Position numbers and translations under genes: made by a program | The notes under the pieces: generated by a model | Told to the model about the DNA's origin: nothing | Seen by the model: the letters and a program-made list of their open reading frames with translations, nothing else | Database searches by the model: none | Shown: in pieces, positions 26,747 through 35,514 of the stretch | How positions within the stretch are numbered: the first letter of the stretch is position 1 | Layout: each line of letters begins with the position of its first letter | NCBI RefSeq assembly: GCF_017814275.1 | Contig: NZ_JAGIYQ010000005.1 | Coordinates: 248,001 to 312,000, forward strand | DNA length: 64,000 nt | DNA from: Gottfriedia endophytica | Lineage (GTDB): Bacteria > Bacillota > Bacilli > Bacillales > Bacillaceae_G | Direction: 5' to 3'

Positions 26747-26872
26747 ATGTTAAAAAAGCTTCTTTCACTAATACCAGACTATATCGTTTTTATACAAGCA
26801 GGAATAACCTTTATCGTTCCTTTTGCATTATCAAAGTTTTTTAAATGGCTTCATTATATTGAGAAAGAGTGA
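26747..26872 (+). CDS. 41-aa single-helix protein leading the first germination operon
   Basis: The ORF reads [20 protein letters not shown] and continues through one hydrophobic segment (about 12-30) to a charged end (HYIEKE). It has a taggtga ribosome site six bases before the ATG and its stop overlaps the GTG start of the GerA-type gene (gtga), which implies translational coupling. Small two-helix D subunits are known for some germinant receptors; this one is shorter and is first, not last. It is below usual annotation cut-offs. Role unknown, but the coupling makes it a credible coding gene. Confidence 0.6.
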   Translation: MLKKLLSLIPDYIVFIQAGITFIVPFALSKFFKWLHYIEKE

Positions 26873-28425
26873 TTAAAGTGAAATGGTGGAGATTCAGGGG
26901 CAAAAAGAAGAATAAAAAAGAAAATCAGAATAATTCTAAACAACAGTCTCAAGAATCTTTCGATAAAATGACTAACAATTTCAACAAAAATATAGAACAA
27001 ATTCGTAACGAAATTGGTCATAATTCAGATGTGAAGTTTCGCGGATTTAAAATGGGGCAAACAAATATCCAACTAGCTATCATCTATGTAGAAGGATTTG
27101 CAGATATCGACCTTATTCAAAATCATATTATGACAGATTTATTGTTGGCTACACCATTAGAAACAGGAAGTGGTTCTTCTTTAAAAGATTTTATTAAAAA
27201 CAAAACCCTATCAGTTAGTAGCTTCAAGGAAGTCCATACTTTCCAAGACTTAATTTCTGGTATTATGTTTGGTTCGGTTGCTTTATTAGTCGAAGGGCTA
27301 TCAGAAAGTTTCTTATTAGGGATTGGAAAAGCAAAGACTAGGGATGTTAGCGAACCTCCTACTGAATCATTAGTTCGTGGTCCTAGACTTGGGTTTATCG
27401 AGAATTTGAGTGATAATACTGCTCTTTTACGCCGACATGGTAAAGATCAAAATTTAACAATTGTTAGTTATCAAGTAGGAGAACGTTCAAAAAAAGATTT
27501 AATCATTGCATATATGAAGGATATTGTCGACCAAAAATTAGTCGATGAGGTCACACAAAGAATTAGGCGAATTAAAATTGATGATATACATGACTCAGGG
27601 TATATTGAACAATTAATCGAAGATAACTACCTCAGTCCATTTCCACAAATTCAAAGTACAGAGCGTCCAGACCGTGTTATGGCTGCTCTAATGGATGGGA
27701 GGGTAGCAATTCTTGTTGACGGCTCCCCCTTTGCATTGATTGCACCTGTTACTTTTAACATGTTATTACAGTCACCTGAAGATTATTATGAACGCTGGTT
27801 AGCTGCAACATTAATACGATTATTGCGTTATTTCGCATCCTTTATCGCTTTGTTTGTTCCTTCCTTATATATTGCGTTTATTTCTTTTCATCCTGGTTTA
27901 ATTCCAACGAAGCTCGTTTTTTCGATTGCTGCAACGAGGGAAGGTGTTCCATTTCCACCTCTTATTGAGGCATTGATTATGGAAGTTTCAATTGAAGTAT
28001 TAAGGGAAGCAGGATTACGTTTACCCAAACCAATTGGCCAGTCTCTTGGGATCGTAGGTGGTTTAATTATTGGCGAAGCAGCAGTACAAGCTGGAATTGT
28101 TAGTCCAATCATGGTTATCGTTGTTGCGGTTACAGCTATTTCATCCTTCACCCTTCCTCAATATAGTGCTGGAGTTCCTTTAAGGATGCTCCGTTTTGCT
28201 TCTATGTTATTTGCAAGTGTCTTTGGATTATATGGAGTCGTTTTATTTTTCCTTTTAACGACGACTCATTTAGTAAAGCTTAAAAGTTTTGGAATACCAT
28301 ACGTTAGTCCAGCTGTTCCATATCGATTGAGCGATTGGAAGGATTTCCTGGTTCGTTTACCCATGTTATTTATGAAACGCCGTCCGCAAATGTTAAAGCC
28401 AAAAGATTCATTTAGAAAAAAGTGA
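26869..28425 (+). CDS. Spore germination protein, GerA/GerKA type (A subunit)
   Basis: A 518-residue A subunit of a GerA-type nutrient germinant receptor, found in the inner spore membrane. The hydrophilic N-terminal part (1-290) has a lysine/asparagine-rich start then the two-subdomain NTD, with FADIDLIQ and STERPDRV blocks. The C-terminal part has about five or six helices with [35 protein letters not shown] and [21 protein letters not shown], all standard in the family. GTG start overlaps the stop of the 41-aa ORF. B and C subunit genes follow. Nutrient specificity cannot be read from sequence. Confidence 0.93.
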   Translation: MIKVKWWRFRGKKKNKKENQNNSKQQSQESFDKMTNNFNKNIEQIRNEIGHNSDVKFRGFKMGQTNIQLAIIYVEGFADIDLIQNHIMTDLLLATPLETGSGSSLKDFIKNKTLSVSSFKEVHTFQDLISGIMFGSVALLVEGLSESFLLGIGKAKTRDVSEPPTESLVRGPRLGFIENLSDNTALLRRHGKDQNLTIVSYQVGERSKKDLIIAYMKDIVDQKLVDEVTQRIRRIKIDDIHDSGYIEQLIEDNYLSPFPQIQSTERPDRVMAALMDGRVAILVDGSPFALIAPVTFNMLLQSPEDYYERWLAATLIRLLRYFASFIALFVPSLYIAFISFHPGLIPTKLVFSIAATREGVPFPPLIEALIMEVSIEVLREAGLRLPKPIGQSLGIVGGLIIGEAAVQAGIVSPIMVIVVAVTAISSFTLPQYSAGVPLRMLRFASMLFASVFGLYGVVLFFLLTTTHLVKLKSFGIPYVSPAVPYRLSDWKDFLVRLPMLFMKRRPQMLKPKDSFRKK

Positions 28426-28449
28426 AGGTACGAAAGGAGTTGGCTGATT

Positions 28450-29550
28450 ATTAATACCAGTCCTATAGATCGTATAACAACTTCTCAAGCAACTATATTT
28501 TTAATAAATTTTATACTTGGTGCAGGAATTTTAACATTACCAAGATCGATAACTGAAAAAGTCAAAACACCTGATGGGTGGATTTCTGTTATTATAGGTG
28601 GAATTATCATTATGATAATGGCAATCGTTATATTAAAACTATGTCAGCGATATCCAGACGATACATTCTTCCAATTTAATAAAAAAATCCTTGGAAAATG
28701 GATCGGTTTTATATTAAGTATCATTATTGTTATTTATTACATTACACTTTCTGCATATGAAGTTCGAACAATGTCAGAAACAATCCGACTATTTGCGTTA
28801 CAAGGAACTCCGACATGGGCAATTATGATGCCATTTTTATGGATAGGTCTTTACTTAGTTCTTGGTGGCATCAATCCTATGGCAAGACTGCTTGAAATAA
28901 TCTTTCCGATAACGGTTTTATTCTTTCTTTTAGTTATGTTTCTTGGGATTGAATTATTTGAAATCGACAATTTACGACCAATATTAGGAAATGGCATAAA
29001 ACCTGTCTTAAAGGGGTTAACGACTTCTTCACTTTCTTATGCTGGTTTTGAAATTCTTCTATTTATTTTTATGTTTATGAAAGAAAAACAAAAAGTACTA
29101 AAGGTTCCTGTTCTTGGCGTTGTTGTCCCATTTATTTTCTATACGATAACAATCGTTATCATAGTAGGTTCATTTTCAATTAAAGGGGTCGTTTCAGAAA
29201 CATGGCCAGTCTTTTCATTTATTCGAAGCTATGAAATAAAAGGCTTATTGTTTGAACGATTCGATTCTCTTCTTTTAGTCATATGGATAATGCAGTTATT
29301 TTCTACTTTTGCCATTTCTTACTTTATTGCTGTTTTAGGACTAAATCAGCTTTTTGCTAAAAGTACGCATCCATTTATTTATACGGTTTTACCAATCATT
29401 TATATCGTTGCAATGATTCCTAAAAATCTTAATGATGTATTTACCATGTCAAATATCATTGGTAATTTCGCTCTTTATACTTTTTTCATTATGCCACTGA
29501 TACTTTTAATTGTTTCAATTGTGAAGGAAAGAATACATGAAAAAATTTAA
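28450..29550 (+). CDS. Spore germination protein, GerB/GerKB type (B subunit), non-canonical start
   Basis: A ten-helix APC-superfamily permease, the B subunit of the receptor. The first conserved helix (TTSQATIFLINFILGAGILTLP) is encoded upstream of the first in-frame ATG (28612), so the gene must start before it. No in-frame ATG, GTG or TTG exists between the upstream stop (28423) and 28612. With aaggag at 28434-28439, the likely starts are ATT at 28447 or 28450 (giving M-INTSPIDRITTS) or CTG at 28444. From 28450 the product is 366 residues, the usual family size. A start-codon mutation that weakens the receptor is the alternative. It overlaps the C-subunit gene by 14 bp. Confidence 0.85.
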   Translation: MNTSPIDRITTSQATIFLINFILGAGILTLPRSITEKVKTPDGWISVIIGGIIIMIMAIVILKLCQRYPDDTFFQFNKKILGKWIGFILSIIIVIYYITLSAYEVRTMSETIRLFALQGTPTWAIMMPFLWIGLYLVLGGINPMARLLEIIFPITVLFFLLVMFLGIELFEIDNLRPILGNGIKPVLKGLTTSSLSYAGFEILLFIFMFMKEKQKVLKVPVLGVVVPFIFYTITIVIIVGSFSIKGVVSETWPVFSFIRSYEIKGLLFERFDSLLLVIWIMQLFSTFAISYFIAVLGLNQLFAKSTHPFIYTVLPIIYIVAMIPKNLNDVFTMSNIIGNFALYTFFIMPLILLIVSIVKERIHEKI

Positions 29551-30703
29551 CAAAACTCACAAACTTTATCTACTTTCAATGTTAGTGTTTTTACTAATAT
29601 TTCTAACAGGTTGCTGGAGTTCTACCCCAATTGAAGATCTTAACATAGTCGTAGGCTCTGCTCTGGATAAGGCAAAGGATGGAAAAATTAGCTCTACTCT
29701 TCAATACGTCATTCCAAAAGCTATGAGTGGAAATACACCTAGTGGATCGTCACAACAAAAACCTTATATTAATGTCTCAGCCACGGGAAATTCGATTGAA
29801 CCAATTGGATGGGAAATAACTTTAACTAGAGAAGGACCTATTTCTGGAGCACATGAAAAAGCTGTGGTAATTTCACAAGAGCTTGCTAGAGAAATACCGC
29901 TTCAACAAGTTACAGATTTGTATTATCGAGATATTGATATTAGAGGCAGTACTCTCATATTTATTGCTAAAGGTAGAGCCGATAAAATTTTAGAGACAAA
30001 AGAGCAAAATGTTATACCAGCAATTCGCTTAACAGAAATTGCTGAACAAGGTTTAACAACAAGAGAATTGAGACAACAATCTCTAATGAAAAGCTGGAGT
30101 AAATTTAATTCGAAAGCAAGCTTGCTTATACAAGTTGTTGAGTCCAAAAAAGGCGGAATTGAGTTTAATGGAGCAGCAGTCATAGACGGAAAAACAAACA
30201 AAATGATTGGGATATTAAATAAGAGTGAGATTGAAGGAATTAACTGGATAACTGGTGAAGGTAAAAGTGGAGCATTAAAGGCCTACACAAAAGAGTCAGA
30301 AAAACCAACCTATTTTCAGATAGGAAAGATAAAAAGTAAAATTAAACCTCATGTGAAAGGTGACAAAATTTCTTTTGATGTTCATATTGAATCTCAAGGA
30401 AGACTCGCTGAGTACTGGAATCCCCATTTCAAGCCAGCTTTTAAGAATTCTACACTGAAAAAAATACAAAAAGCAGCTGAAATCGAAGTAATGCGGAAAG
30501 TTAAGAAAACAACTAACGTAATGCAAAAAAAATACAAAGTAGATGTCGGGGGATTTGGTACTCAATTAAGTATTAAATACCCGAAAGTATGGAAAAAAGT
30601 ACAGAGTGATTGGGATAACAAGTTTAGTCAGGTTCCTATTAAATATCACGTGAAAATTTTAATTACAGACTATGGAATGATTGGTTCGAAGAAAGTTAAG
30701 TAA
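29537..30703 (+). CDS. Spore germination lipoprotein, Ger(x)C type (C subunit)
   Basis: A 388-residue lipoprotein. The signal sequence ends in the lipobox LTGC with Cys26; the mature protein has WSSTPIEDLNIVVGSALDK, the standard Ger(x)C opening, then the three domains typical of GerBC, including GAAVIDGKTNKMIGIL and a C-terminal EIEVMRKVKKT segment. It lies on the outer face of the inner spore membrane. ATG follows gaaggaaagaatac and overlaps the B gene. Third subunit of the operon, closed by the hairpin at 30765. Confidence 0.93.
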   Translation: MKKFNKTHKLYLLSMLVFLLIFLTGCWSSTPIEDLNIVVGSALDKAKDGKISSTLQYVIPKAMSGNTPSGSSQQKPYINVSATGNSIEPIGWEITLTREGPISGAHEKAVVISQELAREIPLQQVTDLYYRDIDIRGSTLIFIAKGRADKILETKEQNVIPAIRLTEIAEQGLTTRELRQQSLMKSWSKFNSKASLLIQVVESKKGGIEFNGAAVIDGKTNKMIGILNKSEIEGINWITGEGKSGALKAYTKESEKPTYFQIGKIKSKIKPHVKGDKISFDVHIESQGRLAEYWNPHFKPAFKNSTLKKIQKAAEIEVMRKVKKTTNVMQKKYKVDVGGFGTQLSIKYPKVWKKVQSDWDNKFSQVPIKYHVKILITDYGMIGSKKVK

Positions 30704-30717
30704 ATAAAGAACTTTCA

Positions 30718-30754
30718 TAAGTGGGGGGTCTTTCTGCCCGTTAATCGGGATAAA
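30718..30754 (+). repeat. Short fragment resembling the element at 38455-38562
   Basis: aagtggggggtctttctgcc then cgttaatcgggata resembles aggtggggctcttactatcc / gttaatgcgggata at 38525-38558. It lies between the germination operon and its terminator. Origin uncertain, possibly the end of an IS200/IS605-like element. Confidence 0.4.
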
Positions 30755-30764
30755 TGTTTCTTCA

Positions 30765-30813
30765 AGCAAAAAATAAAGGGCTGAACTGAATGTTCATCCC
30801 TTCATTTTTTGCT
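30765..30813. terminator. Bidirectional terminator between germination operon and sspL
   Basis: agcaaaaaataaaggg-ctgaac pairs with gttcatcccttcattttttgct. The stem abuts the sspL stop codon at 30814 and serves converging transcripts. Confidence 0.8.
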
Positions 30814-30948
30814 TTATTTTGTATTTGATTTCTTCGCTAAATCTTGTAATTTGCTATGTGGTTCTGTTGAGATTTCAACATCTTTTCCATATCCCTGTGG
30901 ATTAACGCTTGGAGCTTTTTGTCCTCTTCCAGTTGATTTTTTGCTCAT
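30814..30948 (-). CDS. sspL: Small acid-soluble spore protein, SspL-like
   Basis: A 44-residue, lysine-rich protein: MSKKSTGRGQKAPSVNPQGY then GKDVEISTEPHSKLQDLAKKSNTK. The layout (basic start, VxPQG, acidic middle, final LxxxAKKSNTK) matches the minor SASP SspL of Bacillus. The ATG has a strong site, ttggaggtgaaggat. It is too short for standard gene-calling cut-offs. Minor SASPs are made in the forespore; no certain sigma-G promoter was identified. An uncharacterised SASP of another class is the alternative. Confidence 0.75.
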   Translation of the reverse strand: MSKKSTGRGQKAPSVNPQGYGKDVEISTEPHSKLQDLAKKSNTK

Positions 30949-31024
30949 ATCCTTCACCTCCAAGGATAGTATTACCTAACATAATTGATTTATGTAGTAC
31001 ATACTTGGAGTAAAAATCATAAAA

Positions 31025-31054
31025 AAGTCCCCTTCACAAGTTGGAAGGGGACTT
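31025..31054 (-). terminator. Terminator of the hrtBA operon
   Basis: aagtccccttc and gaaggggactt form an 11-bp stem; the minus strand continues with tttttt. It directly follows the ATPase gene. Confidence 0.88.
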
Positions 31055-31063
31055 CAATTTCTA

Positions 31064-31750
31064 TTAACTTATTGCTTGCTCTGAAAGCTTACCATCTTCA
31101 ATATATACGACACGGTCACATAAATCTAACATACGTTTATCATGAGTTACCATAATCGCAGCTTTATTACTTTTCTTCACTTCATCAGCAATCATTTGAA
31201 CAACTAAACGGCCACGTTCAGAATCAAGACTTGCTGTTGGTTCATCGGCAAAAATAACTTCTGGATCGTTCATCCACGCTCTAGCAATTGCTACACGTTG
31301 ACGTTCTCCGCCTGATAATTTTTCTGGATAATTATTTTTACGATGAGCTAACCCTAGACGTTCTAGTAGTTCATCAGCTCTCTTTTCTGCTGCTTTGTTA
31401 CGATGTCCAGCTAGCTCAGCAATTAACATTAGCTGATCTTTAACTGTTAAATATGGGATTAAATTAGAAGCTTGGAATACAAAACCAATTTTTTCTAATC
31501 TAATTTTATTTAATTTATTTGCTGGGAGGCTATTTATTTCCTGATCATCTATTAAAATACGTCCACTAGATGGAGATAACAATGCTCCTGCAATTGAAAG
31601 AAATGTACTTTTTCCTGATCCAGAAGGACCTACAACAGCTACAAATTCTCCTGCTTTAACTTCTAATGAAATCCCATCAAGTACTTTTACTGAAGAATCT
31701 CCATCACCATATACTTTACTTACATTATCTAAAACAAGTTTATTATTCAT
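31064..31750 (-). CDS. hrtA: Heme-efflux type ABC transporter ATPase HrtA
   Basis: A 228-residue ATPase of the MacB/LolD type. Walker A GPSGSGKST, FVFQASNLIPYLTVKDQL (Q-loop region close to that of S. aureus HrtA), signature LSGGERQR, Walker B VIFADEPTASLDS, H-loop MVTHDKRM. It follows hrtB with a one-base overlap (TAATG). With the permease, the HssRS-like two-component genes upstream and an HssR-type box, it is best read as the heme-stress exporter HrtAB. Gene order is permease then ATPase, the reverse of S. aureus. Alternative: another antimicrobial exporter of the same class. Confidence 0.85.
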   Translation of the reverse strand: MNNKLVLDNVSKVYGDGDSSVKVLDGISLEVKAGEFVAVVGPSGSGKSTFLSIAGALLSPSSGRILIDDQEINSLPANKLNKIRLEKIGFVFQASNLIPYLTVKDQLMLIAELAGHRNKAAEKRADELLERLGLAHRKNNYPEKLSGGERQRVAIARAWMNDPEVIFADEPTASLDSERGRLVVQMIADEVKKSNKAAIMVTHDKRMLDLCDRVVYIEDGKLSEQAIS

Positions 31751-32847
31751 TAGAATGCCCTCCCAATCGCTTCAATAGCATCTATTTTTGCAACACGGTA
31801 TAAGGATAATAAGGAGCCTAACACAGCTACTAATAAGAATAATCCTGAGCATCCCAATACAAGTTGTGTATTCAATATGAAAGGCATACTACTTGGTAAT
31901 ATTTTTGATATTCCATAAGTTAGTGCAACACTGATAACCAAACTTCCCAAAGTAAGTGTAATGACTTGAGAGATAATATTTTTTGCTAGATAGCTTGTTT
32001 TTGAACCAATCGCTTTTAATACACCAAACTGATTGATTTTTTGGATTGTAATAACGTAGAAGAATACAGCTAATACAAATGCTCCAATTACAAATAGAAA
32101 TGCAATCATCATAATTAAAGAGCCTTGTTCTTCTTGATAACCTGGAATTCCTTTTAAAGCATCTGTTTTACTGATAGCTTGAACACCTGAAACATTTTTC
32201 TCAATCTTTTGAGCATTATCAGCATTTGCTTTAATAGCAATTGCATTGTAAGTTTTGTTATTTTGGTTTGATTGAATAATAGAAGACCATTCTTTATAGT
32301 TCATATGAATTACTGGAGCGTGACTGAAAGATTGGTTTTCTGTAAAGCCTACAATTTTGAACTCTTTTCCCGAAATTTGATCTTTAATAAGATCTCCAAT
32401 TTTTAAACCATTATTTTTTAACGCATTATCAACAACTACTTCATTCGTCGTATTGTTGTTAATCATTTTACCTTCAACAACTTTTGGAGCAATGAAACTA
32501 TCCGCATTAATACCAAAAATTGTTGTATCAATTTTATTAGAAGTTCCTACTTTTAATATTGAAGTCATTTGAACGCTTAATGGAGTTGAATCTTTTTTAT
32601 CAACATATTGTCCGATTTTATTCATTTGATCTTCAGTTATTACTGAGTGACTTATTCTTTTATCTGCGTCCTTTTGTAGAACTAAATAATCCGTATTCAT
32701 GTATTGGATTGATGATGCATTAGCTGAAGATAGTCCTTTCGCTAACCCTGAAACAAAAAGAACAAGCAAAGAAATTAATATCATAATCGATGCGATTAAT
32801 GTATAGCGTAATTTAGCATGTTTAAATTCACGTAGTGATAGAAACAT
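31750..32847 (-). CDS. hrtB: Heme-efflux type ABC permease HrtB
   Basis: A 365-residue MacB-like permease: one N-terminal helix (about 15-38), a large extracellular domain (40-235) and three C-terminal helices, the FtsX-type plan with four helices typical of HrtB. LREFKHAKLRYTLIASIMILI and FGVLKAIGSKTSYLAKNIISQ are family blocks. It should export heme or relieve heme toxicity with HrtA. ATG follows aaggagatgaacggaaa. The upstream region has a direct repeat that fits the HssR-binding site. Confidence 0.85.
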   Translation of the reverse strand: MFLSLREFKHAKLRYTLIASIMILISLLVLFVSGLAKGLSSANASSIQYMNTDYLVLQKDADKRISHSVITEDQMNKIGQYVDKKDSTPLSVQMTSILKVGTSNKIDTTIFGINADSFIAPKVVEGKMINNNTTNEVVVDNALKNNGLKIGDLIKDQISGKEFKIVGFTENQSFSHAPVIHMNYKEWSSIIQSNQNNKTYNAIAIKANADNAQKIEKNVSGVQAISKTDALKGIPGYQEEQGSLIMMIAFLFVIGAFVLAVFFYVITIQKINQFGVLKAIGSKTSYLAKNIISQVITLTLGSLVISVALTYGISKILPSSMPFILNTQLVLGCSGLFLLVAVLGSLLSLYRVAKIDAIEAIGRAF

Positions 32848-32893
32848 TTTCCGTTCATCTCCTTATTTTTAATCCATGTTTATATTCATAAGA

Positions 32894-32923
32894 AAAGAAT
32901 GATCTAAATTAAATCATTCTCTT
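32894..32923 (-). promoter_or_regulatory. Leader hairpin upstream of hrtB
   Basis: gaatgat and atcattc pair around a 9-base AT loop, with tttt following on the minus strand. It lies between the putative promoter and the hrtB start, or may be a weak terminator for hssRS. Assignment uncertain. Confidence 0.4.
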
Positions 32924-32936
32924 ACTTTCTAAACAC

Positions 32937-32969
32937 AGTATAAAATTGAAAAGTGAACGGAAGATGAAC
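32937..32969 (-). promoter_or_regulatory. HssR-type direct-repeat box and promoter of hrtBA
   Basis: Minus strand 32969-32950 reads GTTCATCTTCCGTTCACTTT, a direct repeat close to the known HssR site GTTCATATT-N2-GTTCATATT. A -10-like tatact (32942-32937) follows at the distance expected for an activator that replaces the -35. It lies just after the hssS stop (32976). Confidence 0.75.
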
Positions 32970-32975
32970 AACTAA

Positions 32976-34355
32976 TTACATTTGAGGAAGATCAATAATA
33001 AATTCTGTTCCTTCTCCAAATTTGCTTTCTACACGAATTTTTCCATTATGGAGTTCAACAATTTGCTTTGTAATGGATAAACCTAATCCAGTACTTGATT
33101 CTTTACGAATTCTTGCTTTATCTGCAATATAAAAACGATTAAATATTTGTGGAAGATCCTCTTCTGATATTCCTATTCCTGTGTCTTTGATTGTAATATG
33201 ACACATGTTTTCACTTGAAGAAACATTAATAGAGATTGAACCTCCATCATGATTAAACTTAATACTATTTGTGATAAGGTTCGTCCACACTTGATGAAGT
33301 AAATGTTTGTCACCATATATAAAGGTTGAAGGTAATTCTAAATCAATGGCAAGGTTTTTTTCTCGCCAACTAAATTCAGTTGATAAAAATACTTGTTTTA
33401 ATTGATCTGCAACATCAAATTTAGTTTTATGTAAAATATCTTCTTCCTTATCTAAAGATGCAAGTGTTAATAATTGTTTACTTAGCAATGACATCCGGCG
33501 ACTCTCATCTTCAATAATTGAAAGATAATGTTGCCTTTGATCCTCTGTTAAATTTTTGGATTTAAGCGTTTGGGAAAAACCTTGAATAGATGCAATTGGC
33601 GATTGAATTTCGTGTGAAACGTTTGAGACAAACTCTTGTCGCATCTGTTCAATTTGTTCTAATTTCTTTGCCATTTCAGAAAAATGATTTGCAAGTTTTC
33701 CAATTTCATCTTGTCTGTTTATATTTAATTGAACATTATATTTCCCTTCAGCAATTACTTTTGTGGCATCAGTTAACTTAACGACAGGATTTACAATATA
33801 CCTTGTACTAACTAAAACAAACAGTATACTTAGTATAATGATTAAAACAATCAATATCGAAAGGAATATATGAAATTCACCAAATTGAAGCTCAATATTT
33901 GGACGGAAAAAAAGTGCATAATGATTATCACCAACGTTAATTGGAACACCGATTGTATTAATTAGAACATTATCAAAAAAACCTGTTACAAATATTGATG
34001 TTTTGAATTTAGAAACACCATGATAAACTTTTCCATCTAGTACAGATTGAATAACGTTATTAGACAGTTTACGTTCTCTAAACTTTCCTCCGTAAAATGA
34101 TTGATTTCCATTTTTATCAACTAAAAAAATCTGATAACCTAAGTCCCCTACATCCTTTAAATAGTTATTTAAATTAACCTCTGGATTTTCTTCATAAAAA
34201 GACTTAATATTTGTCGCCATTTTCGTCAATTTTTGATCATTATAAGATTTGAGTTTGTAATGATAAAATATATTCGATCCAATAAAAGCAAGAAAGCTAC
34301 TTAAAGTCATTACAAAGATAGTAGTTAATACGATTCGTAAATATAATGTCTTCAC
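32976..34355 (-). CDS. hssS: Heme-sensing histidine kinase HssS
   Basis: A 459-residue kinase with helices at about 8-31 and 163-184, an extracellular sensor domain of ~130 residues, HAMP, then H-box SNVSHEIQSPIASIQGF with His248, and ATPase motifs (DTGIGISEED, STGLGLSIT). The sensor contains VTGFFDNVLINTIGV and FFRPNIELQFGEFHIFL, which match S. aureus HssS as remembered, and the histidine number is the same. GTG start overlaps the hssR stop (gtga). Heme exposure should activate it, leading to HssR-dependent hrtBA expression. Confidence 0.85.
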   Translation of the reverse strand: MKTLYLRIVLTTIFVMTLSSFLAFIGSNIFYHYKLKSYNDQKLTKMATNIKSFYEENPEVNLNNYLKDVGDLGYQIFLVDKNGNQSFYGGKFRERKLSNNVIQSVLDGKVYHGVSKFKTSIFVTGFFDNVLINTIGVPINVGDNHYALFFRPNIELQFGEFHIFLSILIVLIIILSILFVLVSTRYIVNPVVKLTDATKVIAEGKYNVQLNINRQDEIGKLANHFSEMAKKLEQIEQMRQEFVSNVSHEIQSPIASIQGFSQTLKSKNLTEDQRQHYLSIIEDESRRMSLLSKQLLTLASLDKEEDILHKTKFDVADQLKQVFLSTEFSWREKNLAIDLELPSTFIYGDKHLLHQVWTNLITNSIKFNHDGGSISINVSSSENMCHITIKDTGIGISEEDLPQIFNRFYIADKARIRKESSTGLGLSITKQIVELHNGKIRVESKFGEGTEFIIDLPQM

Positions 34356-35029
34356 TTCTTAGTGACCTCCAACTTATATCCAACACCACGTACAGTTTTA
34401 ATACTAAAATCATCTGTTAAACTAGTGAAACGTTCACGTAATCGTTTAATATGAACGTTGACTGTACGATCATCACCATCGAAGTCTGCTCCCCAAATAA
34501 GGTTAATTAGTTCTTCACGTGTGAAAATTCTATCAGGGTAACTAGCTAATTGAGAAAGTAACTCAAATTCTTTCATAGGTAACATAAGTAACTTTCCGTT
34601 GCAGTACACCTCATAGCTTTTACGGTCAATTACCGTATCGTTTAGATGAATTTTCTTCGCACTTACCATTTGATAACGACGAAGTAATGCTTGAATACGG
34701 AACAGCACTTCTTTTGGCTCAAATGGCTTCGTTATATAATCATCCGTTCCAACAGAATATCCTTTTTCTTTATCGATCAGTTGATCTTTCGCAGTTAATA
34801 ATATTACTGGGAAATCATAATAGCTTCTGATTTCTTCACAAAGCTGATAGCCATCTTTATTAGGCATCATGACATCAACAATTGCTAATTGGATTTGTTG
34901 TTCTGTAAGAAGGTCAGAAGCTTCTTCTCCATCAGATGCTTCAAATGTTGCGAATCCTTCTGATTGAAGATAGTGTTTTAATAATTCACGGATGTGAGCA
35001 TCATCATCTACAATTAAAATATTGATCAT
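34352..35029 (-). CDS. hssR: Heme-response regulator HssR
   Basis: A 225-residue OmpR-type regulator with phospho-Asp52 (AIVDVMMPN), Lys in YITKPFEPKEV and a winged-helix domain with RTVNVHIKRLRERF. Asp52, FRIQALLRRY and IFTREELINLIWGADFDGDDRTV follow S. aureus HssR. ATG follows aaggagttgaaag. It leads the hssRS operon, immediately upstream of hrtBA in the same direction; in S. aureus the two operons are divergent. Confidence 0.87.
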   Translation of the reverse strand: MINILIVDDDAHIRELLKHYLQSEGFATFEASDGEEASDLLTEQQIQLAIVDVMMPNKDGYQLCEEIRSYYDFPVILLTAKDQLIDKEKGYSVGTDDYITKPFEPKEVLFRIQALLRRYQMVSAKKIHLNDTVIDRKSYEVYCNGKLLMLPMKEFELLSQLASYPDRIFTREELINLIWGADFDGDDRTVNVHIKRLRERFTSLTDDFSIKTVRGVGYKLEVTKK

Positions 35030-35240
35030 ATTAAACTTTCAACTCCTTGAAAATAAATACTTGTTTTCAAAAAATATATCATATTTTATATTTGAATACT
35101 GCTCATTTAGCTAAAACTTAATTCAGTAAATACTGATATTGTTTAGAATAAGAAAATAGTCATACTATTGCTTTCGAAATAATATACTCATTTTCATAAT
35201 AATTGCCTGGCCATCGACTGATTTTCTTAACAAGAAAAAA

Positions 35241-35263
35241 GACTTCAGGATTTTCCTGAAGTC
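35241..35263 (-). terminator. Terminator downstream of the FTR1 gene and repeat copy E
   Basis: gacttcagga and tcctgaagtc pair around a 3-base loop; the minus strand continues with ttttttc. Since it lies beyond copy E, the repeat would be transcribed in the 3' UTR of the iron permease mRNA. Confidence 0.8.
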
Positions 35264-35279
35264 AAAAGTTTATTTTATA

Positions 35280-35488
35280 TAAACGTAAACATTGTTGCTA
35301 TTTTAGAATGCGTTAGTTGATACAACTCCAGGATGCTCGCTTTCCGTGGGGCGTGCGGTGAGCCTCCTCGTCGCTATCGCTCCTGCGGGGTCTCACCTGT
35401 CCCGCTGTTCCCACAGGAGTCTCGCACCTTCCGCTCAAACTAACCTCATTTTTAGCAGTTTCTCAACAATCTAAAAAAAGATTCTTTA
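35280..35488 (+). repeat. Family-1 dispersed repeat, copy E
   Basis: Left flank acattgttgctattttagaa, core gttgatacaactccaggatg to ccttccgctcaaactaacct, GC-rich block cctcctcgtcgctatcgctc and cctgcggggtctcacctgtc. The right inner end (aaactaacctc) is diverged. It sits between the FTR1 gene and its terminator. Confidence 0.88.
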
Positions 35489-35514
35489 TATAAAATCATA
35501 TACTATCTAATCAT

